Part shown: positions 32,049 through 40,902 of the stretch, in pieces
How positions within the stretch are numbered: position 1 is the stretch's first letter
Layout: each line of letters starts with the position of its first letter
From: Deltaproteobacteria bacterium
Lineage (GTDB): Bacteria; Desulfobacterota; Desulfuromonadia; Desulfuromonadales; BM103
Assembly (NCBI GenBank): GCA_024279915.1
Contig: JAJRRB010000078.1
Coordinates: forward strand, 1-64,000
Direction: 5' to 3'
DNA: 64,000 nucleotides
Program-made: the position numbers and the translations under genes
The notes under the pieces: model-generated
Database searches by the model: none
What the model was told of the DNA's origin: nothing
What the model saw: only the letters and a program-made list of their open reading frames with translations

Positions 32049-33009
32049 ATGGCCAAACAACAAATGCGTATCGGTACCCGCGCCAGCGCGCTGGCGCTCT
32101 GGCAAGCTGAATGGGTCAAAGCCGAACTTGAAAAACGTTATCCCGAAATGGATGTCACTCTGACCAAGATCAAAACTCAGGGCGACAAGATCCTTGATGT
32201 GCCCTTGGCGATGGTTGGCGGCAAGGGTCTCTTTGTCAAAGAGATTGAAGAAGCAATGCTGCGTGGTGAGATCGATATTGCCGTGCATTCTATGAAAGAT
32301 GTGCCGACCATTTTCCCTGAAGGCTTGGCATTGCGCTGCATCACCGAGCGTGAAGACTGCCGTGATGTCGTCATTCTGCGTCCCGGTGTGAAAAGCTGGA
32401 AAGATCTGCCACAGGGTGCGCGCATCGGCACCAGCGCCCTGCGTCGTAAATCGCAACTGCTGCACATTCGTCCCGACCTGCAGATGGTTGATATCCGTGG
32501 TAACGTCCAGACCCGTCTCCAAAAGCTCACCGATGAGAATCTCGACGCCATCATCCTTGCTGCGGCAGGCATGCACCGTCTCGGCTATACCAAACAGATT
32601 GGTGAATACCTCTCGGTTGATGTTTCGATTCCGGCCATTGGGCAGGGCGCCCTCGGCATCGAGAGCCGTATTAGATGATGAAATTAATGCTCTGATCGAT
32701 TTCTTTAACCACTCGGAGACCGACTGGGCCGTGCGCGCCGAACGTTCTTTCCTCAAGACTCTCGAAGGTGGCTGTCAGGTTCCGATTGCCTGTCACGGCA
32801 CCGTTGAAAACGAAAATCTGACTCTGACTGGTTTCGTCTCTGACTGTGAAGGCGTCAAGTGTCTGAAGAAGACGATCACAGGTTCCGTTCACGACGCAGA
32901 GAAAATAGGAGTCTCGCTTGGCGAAGACTTGCTTATTCTGGGCGCTGGCAAGATTCTCAACGAAGTCTACCAGCACGAGACTTTCAATGTTGACAAAGAG
33001 GACGTCTGA
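32049..33009 (+). pseudogene. hemC: Hydroxymethylbilane synthase HemC, frameshifted
   Basis: The two frames together give a full 319-residue HemC. Frame 1 (32049-32669) has GTRASALALWQAEWV, TQGDKI, HSMKDVPTIFPEGL, GTSALRRKSQLL and VDIRGNVQTRL. Frame 2 (32671-33009) continues DDEINALIDFFNHSE and LEGGCQVPIACHG with the dipyrromethane-cofactor Cys242. Removing the single A at 32670 restores CGT TTA GAT GAT. As written, translation stops after 209 residues and lacks the cofactor cysteine. HemC is needed for haem synthesis, so sequencing error or an unusual frameshift is as likely as true loss. Confidence 0.85.
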
Positions 33010-33781
33010 ACAAACACCACATTCAGGACATCGTGTGCTGGTCACCCGTGCGGGAGATCAAGCTCCAGCCCTGACTGCGGCACTGGTTGAAATCGGCGTC
33101 GAACCGGTTACGGTATCGCCCATTGAAATCATTCCTCCGTCTTCTTTTGCCGAGCTCGACCAAGCCATTGCTGAACTTGATCAAGTCGACTACCTGATAC
33201 TGACCTCGGTCAACGCCGTCACCGCTTTCTTTGATCGACTGACAACGCAAGGATATGACACCCGTGTCCTGACCGACTTAAAAACGGTGGTGGTCGGCCC
33301 GAAGAGTGCTGAAGCTCTTGCTGCTTACGGTGTGAATGCCGACCTGATGGCCGATGATTACCGTGCCGAGGGTGTGGTTGCGCTGCTCAAAGATCAGGTT
33401 TTCGGCAAGCGACTCCTCTACCCGAAAGCAGCTCTGGCCCGCGATCTGATTCCAACCGAATTGAATGCCGCCGGTGCTGAAGTTATTGCTCCGGTCGCTT
33501 ATGCAAGTGCACCACCGGTTGATGCCGCCGAAAAGCTACAGCAGGCCTTTGCCGACAAACTTGACCTGTTGACCTTCACCGCATCATCAACCGTACAGAA
33601 TTTTGTCGACCTGCTCGACGCCGAAAATCTGGTCGCTGCTCAACAGATCCCGGTCGCCTCAATTGGCCCTCTGACCAGCGAAACGGCCAGAAGCCTTGGT
33701 TTCCACGTCGTCATCGAACCGGAAAAGTCGACCCTGGAGAATATGCTCGAAGAGATCAAGGATTACTTCGAGAAGCTATAA
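32987..33781 (+). CDS. hemD: Uroporphyrinogen-III synthase HemD
   Basis: 264 residues; closes hydroxymethylbilane to uroporphyrinogen III. Two alternating alpha/beta domains with HRVLVTRAGDQAPALTAAL, ILTSVNAVTAFFDRL, VVVGPKSAEAL, KRLLYPKAALARDLIPTEL and ASIGPLTSETARSLG, the standard HemD blocks. The start is taken as the ATG at 32987, which overlaps the hemC end by 23 bp; no strong ribosome site is seen, so coupling to hemC translation is likely. In Geobacter hemD is often fused to cobA; here it stands alone and cobA is not in the window. Confidence 0.88.
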   Translation: MLTKRTSEQTPHSGHRVLVTRAGDQAPALTAALVEIGVEPVTVSPIEIIPPSSFAELDQAIAELDQVDYLILTSVNAVTAFFDRLTTQGYDTRVLTDLKTVVVGPKSAEALAAYGVNADLMADDYRAEGVVALLKDQVFGKRLLYPKAALARDLIPTELNAAGAEVIAPVAYASAPPVDAAEKLQQAFADKLDLLTFTASSTVQNFVDLLDAENLVAAQQIPVASIGPLTSETARSLGFHVVIEPEKSTLENMLEEIKDYFEKL

Positions 33782-33841
33782 GCTGTCAGTTGTCAGAAAT
33801 TAATTCAAAGCCCATAAGTTGCTGTCCCTCGGAGGTTCTCT

Positions 33842-34813
33842 ATGTTTTTTCCCGAATACCGTGCTCGCCGCCTACGTCGCAACGAAACCATGCGTCGTAT
33901 GGTTCGTGAAACTTTCCTGCGTACCGATGATCTGATCTACCCGATGTTCTCTGCCTTTGGCAAAGATATCAAAAAAGAGATCGTCTCCATGCCCGGTATC
34001 TATCAGCAGTCAATTGAACATATCGTTGCTGAGGCCAAAGAAGTTTATGACCTTGGCATTCCCGCTGTCATTCTTTTCGGCATCCCCGAAGAGAAAGACG
34101 CTCTCGGTCAGGATGCTTATTCCGAGACCGGCATCATTCAGGAGACGATTCGGGCAATCAAGGCTGCGGTACCGAAGCTGCTGGTGATTACCGATGTCTG
34201 CATGTGCGAGTACACCGACCATGGCCACTGCGGTGTAATCAAGGATGGCGATGTCGATAACGACGAGACACTCAAGCTGCTCGCCGCCGAAGCTCTCTCC
34301 CATGCCCGCGCCGGTGCCGATATTGTCGCCCCATCCGATATGATGGATGGCCGTGTCGCAGAGATCCGCGAGATCCTGGATGCTAATGATTTTTCACATA
34401 TTCCGGTCATGAGTTACGCCGTCAAATATTCCAGCGCCTACTACGGTCCTTTTCGCGAAGCCGCCGAATCGACCCCACAGTTTGGTGACCGTCGCAGCTA
34501 CCAGATGGATCCGGCCAATCGCATCGAGGCATTCCGCGAGGCGGAGCTCGATATCCAGGAGTGTGCCGATTTTCTCATGGTCAAACCCGCACTGGCTTAC
34601 CTCGACATCCTGCGTGATCTCAAGGAACGCTACAATCTGCCGCTGGTTGCCTACAATGTTTCCGGCGAATACTCAATGATCAAAGCCGCCGCCGAGAAGG
34701 GCTGGATCGATGGCGACCGGGTCATGATGGAGACCTTAACCGGCATGAAACGCGCCGGTGCTGATCTGATTATCACTTACCACGCCAAGGAAGCTGCAAA
34801 GCTGCTTCGCTAA
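33842..34813 (+). CDS. hemB: Delta-aminolevulinic acid dehydratase HemB
   Basis: 323 residues; condenses two aminolevulinates to porphobilinogen. The zinc cysteines are present ([11 protein letters not shown], Cys120/122/130), placing it in the zinc-dependent class. The two Schiff-base lysines lie in [14 protein letters not shown] and [20 protein letters not shown] precedes the ATG. Last haem gene of the cluster; a hairpin of GTGAAA repeats follows. Confidence 0.96.
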   Translation: MFFPEYRARRLRRNETMRRMVRETFLRTDDLIYPMFSAFGKDIKKEIVSMPGIYQQSIEHIVAEAKEVYDLGIPAVILFGIPEEKDALGQDAYSETGIIQETIRAIKAAVPKLLVITDVCMCEYTDHGHCGVIKDGDVDNDETLKLLAAEALSHARAGADIVAPSDMMDGRVAEIREILDANDFSHIPVMSYAVKYSSAYYGPFREAAESTPQFGDRRSYQMDPANRIEAFREAELDIQECADFLMVKPALAYLDILRDLKERYNLPLVAYNVSGEYSMIKAAAEKGWIDGDRVMMETLTGMKRAGADLIITYHAKEAAKLLR

Positions 34814-34825
34814 GGCTTCCCAGTA

Positions 34826-34908
34826 AAAAGTGAAAGGTAAAAGGTAAAAAATGAAAGGTGAAAAGTCTTATAAGCATTGAACTTTTCACTTTTCCCTTTT
34901 CACATTTA
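34826..34908. repeat. Purine-rich tandem and inverted repeat after hemB
   Basis: Repeats of GTGAAAGGTAAAAGGTAAAA (34830 on) are followed by the complementary CTTTTCACTTTTCCCTTTTC (about 34882-34901). The two halves can pair as a long imperfect hairpin. It could act as terminator or mRNA 3' stabiliser between hemB and the M16 peptidase gene. Confidence 0.55.
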
Positions 34909-34924
34909 ACGAGCACCTGTCCCT

Positions 34925-36208
34925 ATGACTGAATACCTCTGCGATACCCTCAACAACGGCTTACGAGTCATCAGCGTGCCGATGCCACATCATCACAGCG
35001 CTGAAGTGATGATTTACATCGGTGTCGGTAGCCGCTACGAAACCGCTCACAAAGCCGGAGTGTCGCATTTTCTCGAGCACATGCTCTTTAAAGGTACCGA
35101 AGACTTCCCTTCCAGTCTGGGGCTGGAGCGTGCCTTCGAAGCTGTTGGCGGTTCGGCTAATGCAGCCACTGACTGCGAAACCACCTGTTTCCATTCCCGT
35201 GTCCATCCAGACCATATCGCCGCAGGAATCGGCCTCTTCTCCTCGATGATGCAGCGGCCGCTCTTCAAGGATATTGAGATGGAGCGCCGGGTGATTCTCG
35301 AAGAGGCAATGGGCGATCTCAACGAGACCGGACATCAGATCAATTCTGATAATATCGTCGCCTCACTGCTTTATCCAAATCATCCTCTGGGTAAGCCCAC
35401 CGTTGGTAGCCGCCCGGCCATTGAGCGCCTCACATTACGGCAGTTGCAACAGCATCACGCCACCTACTACACACCGCATAATGCAGTGCTGACAGTTGCC
35501 GGCCCGGTCGATCATCAGCAGGTTGTTGCTGTAGCGAAAGAACACTTCGGACAGTGGCAGGGAGACGGAGTACCAGCTCCGGAGGCGTGGACTGATTTTG
35601 CCGCCGCTGATCGGGCGCTTCGCTGGGTTCGTGATGCCGGATCTCAGGTCAGCCTGCAGCTGGCTTTCCTGCTGCCAGGACGTGACAGCGAGCATGCCGT
35701 TAACCTGCGTGTGCTGCGCCGCCTGCTCGGTTGGGGAGGGATGAGTCGCCTGATGTTGCGTTTGCGTGAAGAATTGGGATTGACCTACGCTGTCGATGCC
35801 GCTCTTGCGCTCTATGCCGATGCCGGAACCCTGGCGATCGACCTGGCGGTCTCCGCTGAGAATCTGGGCAAGGCCACGACCGCGATCCTTGAGATTATTA
35901 CCGAGCTGCATACCACCGAGGTTGATGATGATGAGTTGGACCACATCCTCAACTGCTACCGCTGCGATCTCGATTATTCCCGCGACCAGGTCGATGAGAT
36001 GGCCCTGCGCTATACCTGGGGAGAACTCACCGGAAGTCGTCGCACCATCGCTGACGATCTGGCCGGAATCGACACTGTCTCCGCTGCTGGTCTGCGTCAA
36101 ACGGCAAGAGAACTGCTCTCTCCTACCAACCTGCGAGGCGCCATTGTCGGCCCCTATCGTACCCGCGACCGCAAATCCGTTGAGAAAATCATTGCTGATT
36201 GGCTATAG
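34925..36208 (+). CDS. M16-family zinc peptidase (processing-peptidase-like)
   Basis: 427 residues. The inverted zinc motif HFLEH (residues 48-52) is intact in AGVSHFLEHMLFKGTED, with the distal Glu in ERRVILEEAMGDL. The second half carries the inactive M16-like domain with the RLMLRLREELGLTYAVDAAL block. It resembles bacterial PqqL/YmxG-type processing peptidases. No signal peptide, so probably cytosolic. It follows hemB after 111 bp containing the hairpin repeat. Confidence 0.9.
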   Translation: MTEYLCDTLNNGLRVISVPMPHHHSAEVMIYIGVGSRYETAHKAGVSHFLEHMLFKGTEDFPSSLGLERAFEAVGGSANAATDCETTCFHSRVHPDHIAAGIGLFSSMMQRPLFKDIEMERRVILEEAMGDLNETGHQINSDNIVASLLYPNHPLGKPTVGSRPAIERLTLRQLQQHHATYYTPHNAVLTVAGPVDHQQVVAVAKEHFGQWQGDGVPAPEAWTDFAAADRALRWVRDAGSQVSLQLAFLLPGRDSEHAVNLRVLRRLLGWGGMSRLMLRLREELGLTYAVDAALALYADAGTLAIDLAVSAENLGKATTAILEIITELHTTEVDDDELDHILNCYRCDLDYSRDQVDEMALRYTWGELTGSRRTIADDLAGIDTVSAAGLRQTARELLSPTNLRGAIVGPYRTRDRKSVEKIIADWL

Positions 36209-36274
36209 GGGGGGGGCGCTTTTATCTGGATGAATACAACAGCTTTTATCTAATCTGTACGCTGGAGTGGATCG

Positions 36275-36961
36275 ATGTCAAAGCTCTCTGAAAAATTGAC
36301 CGCCCGTGAGTTCGTCTGGGAACACAAGTTGCGCCAAAGGATAACTTTGGAGCAAATCATTGTGACGGTAGGTAATGCGAAAGAGCAGTCTCAAGCGATA
36401 CAGTTTTTGGAGGCAATGGAAAAGGCCAACCCCGAACTTCTTGAAGGTATCGATCACTACACCCCCGAACTTCTCGAAGATATCGACTACCACGCTCCTG
36501 AACTGTTTGATGAGAGTGAGTATTCCAAAGCCAGGGGACGCAAGACAGCGTTAGCGTTGCCCAAAGATATCCTTTGGGAGGAGAGAATCATTCGAAGGGC
36601 CGTCAGAGAGTACAGAGACCTCTTCCATCCCTGTGAAAAACTTTTCAAAAACGCCATGAAGGGCCTACAGTACTTAAATAATCTCCTGCCAGAATTATTC
36701 GCCAAGGCCAGGGTTCAAGCAGTTGAGCAAAGAGCTCAGATCCTGACCTTCGAGATTTATTGTACATGCGACTGCACTGTCAAAGAGGATCGCCAGCCAG
36801 CGGACTCATTCAAAATTACAAACCAAGGTCGTTTTGAAAAAGTCTCAAAGCGGATAACCTGTGCCAGGCAGACTCTGGAGAGTACTGATGACAGTCGTCA
36901 GAGTGATTGGCAGTTCTTCCTGGATCGGTTAGGTGAAGTTGCACCGGAGATGCTGAATTAA
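36275..36961 (+). CDS. Unrecognised soluble protein with short tandem repeats
   Basis: 228 residues, mostly charged helix, no signal or membrane segment. Residues 53-85 contain three 11-residue repeats starting PELLEGIDHYT, PELLEDIDYHA and PELFDESEYSK. A CTCDCT cluster and scattered Cys/Trp occur later. No family recognised. A weak GGAGTG site precedes the ATG. Isolated between the M16 peptidase gene and the envelope operon, which lies 300 bp away. Confidence 0.6.
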   Translation: MSKLSEKLTAREFVWEHKLRQRITLEQIIVTVGNAKEQSQAIQFLEAMEKANPELLEGIDHYTPELLEDIDYHAPELFDESEYSKARGRKTALALPKDILWEERIIRRAVREYRDLFHPCEKLFKNAMKGLQYLNNLLPELFAKARVQAVEQRAQILTFEIYCTCDCTVKEDRQPADSFKITNQGRFEKVSKRITCARQTLESTDDSRQSDWQFFLDRLGEVAPEMLN

Positions 36962-37260
36962 TATAGTCCGTCTGCCTCGGGTAAACATTCTCTTCATAAC
37001 TCACGATTATCATTAACAATAGCAATCATTCAGAACAAATTCTTATTCACGCTTGCGCAATTCATCTCTACAGCCCCTGTCCATGTCCTCTAATTTTTAA
37101 ATCTATCCGTCAGTTAAGGCGGCTCATCCAATAATCTTTTCGAGCGTTTGTTCATTTTGCTAAAAGCAAATGCTATAATGTTTACGGGAATGATTTCAGA
37201 GTCTTGCCTCTGCTTACATGGTGGGACTGCATCTATACTTCTTCAGATGGGCAGGTGCCT
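36962..37260. other. Intergenic region before the envelope operon
   Basis: 299 bp, AT-rich, without a convincing gene. It contains the candidate operon promoter at 37151-37179 and a short TTTGC-TAAAA-GCAAA hairpin within its spacer. Confidence 0.5.
37151..37179 (+). promoter_or_regulatory. Candidate sigma-70 promoter of the envelope operon
   Basis: TTCATT (37151-37156, three of six matches to the -35 consensus) and TATAAT (37174-37179, perfect) with a 17-bp spacer. It lies about 80 bp before the first gene. Confidence 0.5.
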
Positions 37261-38130
37261 ATGCATCCATTCGGAAACAGTGCTCTTCAGATCCCTTCGC
37301 CAGTTCGGGCAATCTTCGTTCGGAGCTTTTGCATAGTCACGGTTCTTATTATTACAGCAACCCCACTCTACGCCATCGATCAGAATTCAATCCGTAGCAG
37401 TGTCTTCGCTCTTGATAGCGCCAGACAAACAGCCATTCACGAGTTTGAAGAGACAGCTTTGTCTGCCAGTGAAGCAACCGATTACAAGGACTTTATCGTC
37501 TACCTCAATACCCGGATCATCAACTACTGCCAGGAGCTCGCTGAAGAGGGTGGCCTGGTTGCCCTGGAGGGGCTACCATGCCCCACTGGCCCAAGCAGTT
37601 CCGGTACTGAAGCGACACTAGTATCCTCAGGAGCAGCGGTCTTTTACACCACAGGCGCTGGTGAAGCTCCACAGACTCAGGCGGAGAAAAGAGCTGAGCT
37701 CGATGGCGACTTTCTCAACACTCTGGGTGAGTTCGACGAGATGCTCCTGAAGGAAGAAGACAAGCTTGCCACCAGAGTTCCCAGCCAGAGAGAGTCTGCC
37801 AGCGCCAGTTCTTCTGATGACTCCGGGAATGATGGTGACGGCGGTGAGGCCGGTTCCGAAGAATCTGGTGAGCAAGGTGAGGGTGATGCTGTTGCCGACG
37901 CGCAAGCAGGTCAACCGGGAACCGAGTCTGATACCCAGAGCGATGTTGGTGCTGGTAATGCTGAGGTGGATCATTCGGTATACGGAGCACCTGGCGGCAA
38001 GCTGCCACCGCCCGAGGATGACGATATTGTTGCACGACAGTTGCGTGAAGCAGCTGAAAAGGAACCTGATCCCGAGTTAAAAAAGAAACTTTGGGAAGAA
38101 TATTGGAAATACAAGGGCGTGAGCAAGTAG
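37261..38130 (+). CDS. Envelope operon gene 1: exported acidic protein
   Basis: 289 residues from the ATG at 37261 (a GTG/ATG further upstream is possible). A signal peptide at about residues 18-40 (FCIVTVLIITATPLYA) is followed by helices (RQTAIHEFEETALSASEATD). Residues 180-235 form a low-complexity Ser/Gly/Glu/Asp region. It ends in a conserved-looking helix (ARQLREAAEKEPDPELKKK). No known family. Likely periplasmic. First gene of an eight-gene operon with a TolQ/ExbB-like channel; 12 bp before gene 2. Confidence 0.7.
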   Translation: MHPFGNSALQIPSPVRAIFVRSFCIVTVLIITATPLYAIDQNSIRSSVFALDSARQTAIHEFEETALSASEATDYKDFIVYLNTRIINYCQELAEEGGLVALEGLPCPTGPSSSGTEATLVSSGAAVFYTTGAGEAPQTQAEKRAELDGDFLNTLGEFDEMLLKEEDKLATRVPSQRESASASSSDDSGNDGDGGEAGSEESGEQGEGDAVADAQAGQPGTESDTQSDVGAGNAEVDHSVYGAPGGKLPPPEDDDIVARQLREAAEKEPDPELKKKLWEEYWKYKGVSK

Positions 38131-38142
38131 GGGGAGTCCAAG

Positions 38143-39366
38143 GTGAAAATTCGATTCTTCGTGCTGCTTATAGCACTCCTGATGATTACCGGATGCGCCT
38201 CGTTGCGGAACAAGGTCGCAGATGGTGTGCAGCCTGTCATCGCAACCCAGGAACTCGATAGTTCCGAATTGCTTGATGTGGCGATTGTGGTCTTCGACTC
38301 CGAAGCATTGACGGAGAAGGAGATCCGTAAGTTGGGCTTGTCAGAAGAAATACGTCAAGCCGAAGAGCGCTATGTCCCTATCCACCTCAAGTACACCATG
38401 CAGAGAACGGGACAATGGGGGGCGGTACGGGTGGTGCCTGCCGAGAGCGATGCCCATGTTCAGGTTAAAGGAAACATCATCCATTCCGACGGTGAACGTC
38501 TTACCCTCGAACTCGAAGCTTTCGATGCGCGCGGTGTCAAATGGTTCGAAAAAACCTATTCTGAAACACCCAGACTGGAAGAGTACCACGGTCTTGCTAC
38601 TGGAGAAAAAGACCCCTTCCAGGATCTTTACAACACTATTGCCAACGACCTGTTAGAGCATCGCAGCAAGTTGTCGGTCGATGATGTTCTTAAGATCCAG
38701 CAGATTTCCGAACTTAGGACCGCTCAGAATATGGCTGCGGATGCTTTTGCCGGGCATCTTTCCCGCGACGAGGATGGCATTTATTCGCTGGTTCGATTGC
38801 CGGTTGAGGACGATCCCATGCTCAAGCGGGTGCGTGCCGTTAAGATTCGTGATGATATGATGCTCGATACCATCAACGGTCATTACGAGAATTATTACAA
38901 CGATCTCTGGCAGCCCTATGCGGACTGGCGGAAGCTCTACAACGAAGAGCTCGCGGCATTGAAGGAGGTCCAGAAGCAGGCTCTGACCCGTCAACTCTTT
39001 GGTGTCGCCGCTGTTGTCGGTGGGGTCCTGCTCAGCACCAGCAACAATAGCCTTTCCTCTTCGGGATTACCGGGAGTAATGGTTATCGGTGGTGCTGCGG
39101 CGATCCATAGTGGCTTTCAGAAGTGGGAGGAGACCAAGATCCACAAAGATGTGATCGAAGAACTTAATATGTCCTTTTCCTCCGAAGCTGAGCCTCTGGT
39201 TGTGGAAGTGGTTGGTGAAACCGTAAGGCTCACCGGATCGGCTGAGGAACAGTATCAGAAATGGCGCGAGATGTTGCGGGACATTTATGCTGCGGAGACG
39301 GGTTTACCTCCTGACTCAGCTGGAGAAGAGATGCCTGTTCCCTCCTCCTCCGCAGCAGACAAGTGA
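38143..39366 (+). CDS. Envelope operon gene 2: lipoprotein of unknown function
   Basis: 407 residues from a GTG with GGGGGAG upstream. Lipobox MITGC at residue 18 after a hydrophobic signal. A soluble domain with alternating strands and helices follows (VRVVPAESDAHVQVKGNIIH, FDARGVKWFEKTYSETPRL). About residues 290-325 are Gly/Ala-rich and hydrophobic (FGVAAVVGGVLLSTS, GVMVIGGAAAIHSG), resembling a membrane-inserting glycine-zipper hairpin. No recognised family. Probably outer-membrane anchored, facing the periplasm. 9 bp before gene 3. Confidence 0.7.
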   Translation: MKIRFFVLLIALLMITGCASLRNKVADGVQPVIATQELDSSELLDVAIVVFDSEALTEKEIRKLGLSEEIRQAEERYVPIHLKYTMQRTGQWGAVRVVPAESDAHVQVKGNIIHSDGERLTLELEAFDARGVKWFEKTYSETPRLEEYHGLATGEKDPFQDLYNTIANDLLEHRSKLSVDDVLKIQQISELRTAQNMAADAFAGHLSRDEDGIYSLVRLPVEDDPMLKRVRAVKIRDDMMLDTINGHYENYYNDLWQPYADWRKLYNEELAALKEVQKQALTRQLFGVAAVVGGVLLSTSNNSLSSSGLPGVMVIGGAAAIHSGFQKWEETKIHKDVIEELNMSFSSEAEPLVVEVVGETVRLTGSAEEQYQKWREMLRDIYAAETGLPPDSAGEEMPVPSSSAADK

Positions 39367-39375
39367 GACCAGTCT

Positions 39376-40902
39376 ATGACCGAAGATTCCCGCCGTAAAA
39401 AAGATATCAGCCGTCCTGCTCTGAGACCTCCTGATGCAACCGGAGGTGCAGAACAGACATCCTCTCGCACCGTGCCTCTGATGATACTGGCCTGCGGTCT
39501 GTTGCTGGTCGTTGCTGCTCTGCTGATTCTCTTCCTGCCACTTCAGCAGGACGACCCGGTCATTGTTCAGCAAACGGAACAACCAGATGTCCATTCAGTC
39601 GTGCCGCAACCTCCGCCCTCAAGCGTACCGCAACCTCCATCAGGGCAGGTCACTACCAATGATGATTGGGTTCAAGAGATCGACCGGTTGATGGAGGTAT
39701 GGTTGCAGAAACAGGCAGAGGCTGAATCTGTGAATGTAGCGACCTGGGGTGGTGATGCCTATACTGGTGCGGTCTCGCTGGTCAAAGAGTGTGACCGCCT
39801 GCTGGGTGAGCAGCAGTATCTTACTGCAAAAGCCGCCTGTGAGGAGGCGATCGATGGTCTGGGCGATCTCATGGCGTCGCAAGATGATCTGCTCGAATCG
39901 GCCATTGCCGCTGGCCTGCTCACTCTGGATCATGATGACCCGGAGCAGGATGATCCAGAAGCCGCTTCCGGTCATTTTCAACGGGCCCTTGCTCTGGACG
40001 CTGATGATGAAAGAGCCGTAATCGGCCTCCACCGGGCAGAACAACGCCCCGCTGTTCTCAACTTCCTGCGGGATGGGCTGGCCATGGAGAATGCAGGTGA
40101 TCCTGATGGCGCCTTACTTGCCTTCACTGCGGCCGCAGAGCTTGACCCGGAATTCGAGCCAGCGCAGGAGGCCCAGTCCCGAGTACGTGCAGAGATTGCC
40201 GAAAAGGAGTTTCAACAGGCGATGAGTCGTGCCCTGCAGGCAATGTCTGATGGCAAGCTGTCTAAAGCCAGATCAGCCCTGCAAAAAGCCGAGTCGATCA
40301 GGCCCGGTGATCGTACTGTTCGTGATCTCAAACAACAGCTTGCCCGAACGCAACTTGCTGGCAGGTTGACCGTTTTACGCCAAAATGCGGAACGCTTTGA
40401 ACACAAAGAGCATTGGCCTGAGGCACTGAAAGCCTGCAATGAGGCTCTCTCCCTCGATTCACATGCTGCTTTCGCTGCCAGCTGCAAGGAGAGGGTGAGC
40501 GTGCGCATCGATCTGGACAATCGCCTGAAAAGTATTTTGGCCAAACCGGAGCGACTGTTCGCGGATGGCCCCCTGCAAGAGGCTCGTCAAGTCCTGGCCT
40601 ACGCCTCAGAGGTGACTCCGCGCAGACCGATCCTCGCCTTGCAGATTAATCAGATCGATCAACTGATCACTCTCTCTGAAGCAGAGATTGAGGTGGTCAT
40701 CCGCTCAGATGGCCTGACAGAGGTGGTGATTTATCATGTTGGCCGTCTGGGGCTTTTTCAAGAGAAACATCTCGTCCTGCGCACGGGCAACTACACTGCT
40801 ACCGGTAGCCGCAATGGTTATAGAGATGTACGACAGACGCTCACAGTCAGGCCGGGGTCTGGCAAGATGGTCTTCACCCTGCGCTGCGAGGAACCGATTT
40901 GA
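39376..40902 (+). CDS. Envelope operon gene 3: single-pass TPR protein
   Basis: 508 residues. A cytoplasmic N-terminus of about 35 residues, one membrane helix (VPLMILACGLLLVVAALLIL, about residues 33-53), then a Pro/Gln-rich linker. A long periplasmic TPR-like helical domain follows (GHFQRALALDADDERAVIGL, ALLAFTAAAELDPEFEPAQE, ALKACNEALSLDSHAAFAAS). The last 90 residues are beta-rich and PEGA-like (LVLRTGNYTATGSRNGYRDV). Probably a periplasmic scaffold of the operon's complex. Its stop overlaps the TTG start of gene 4 (TTGA). Confidence 0.72.
   Translation: MTEDSRRKKDISRPALRPPDATGGAEQTSSRTVPLMILACGLLLVVAALLILFLPLQQDDPVIVQQTEQPDVHSVVPQPPPSSVPQPPSGQVTTNDDWVQEIDRLMEVWLQKQAEAESVNVATWGGDAYTGAVSLVKECDRLLGEQQYLTAKAACEEAIDGLGDLMASQDDLLESAIAAGLLTLDHDDPEQDDPEAASGHFQRALALDADDERAVIGLHRAEQRPAVLNFLRDGLAMENAGDPDGALLAFTAAAELDPEFEPAQEAQSRVRAEIAEKEFQQAMSRALQAMSDGKLSKARSALQKAESIRPGDRTVRDLKQQLARTQLAGRLTVLRQNAERFEHKEHWPEALKACNEALSLDSHAAFAASCKERVSVRIDLDNRLKSILAKPERLFADGPLQEARQVLAYASEVTPRRPILALQINQIDQLITLSEAEIEVVIRSDGLTEVVIYHVGRLGLFQEKHLVLRTGNYTATGSRNGYRDVRQTLTVRPGSGKMVFTLRCEEPI

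Noticed and set aside
32660-32690. Programmed ribosomal frameshift in hemC
   Set aside because: There is no heptameric slippery sequence or obvious stimulatory structure at CGT-ATT-AGA-TGA. Programmed frameshifting is not a known feature of HemC.
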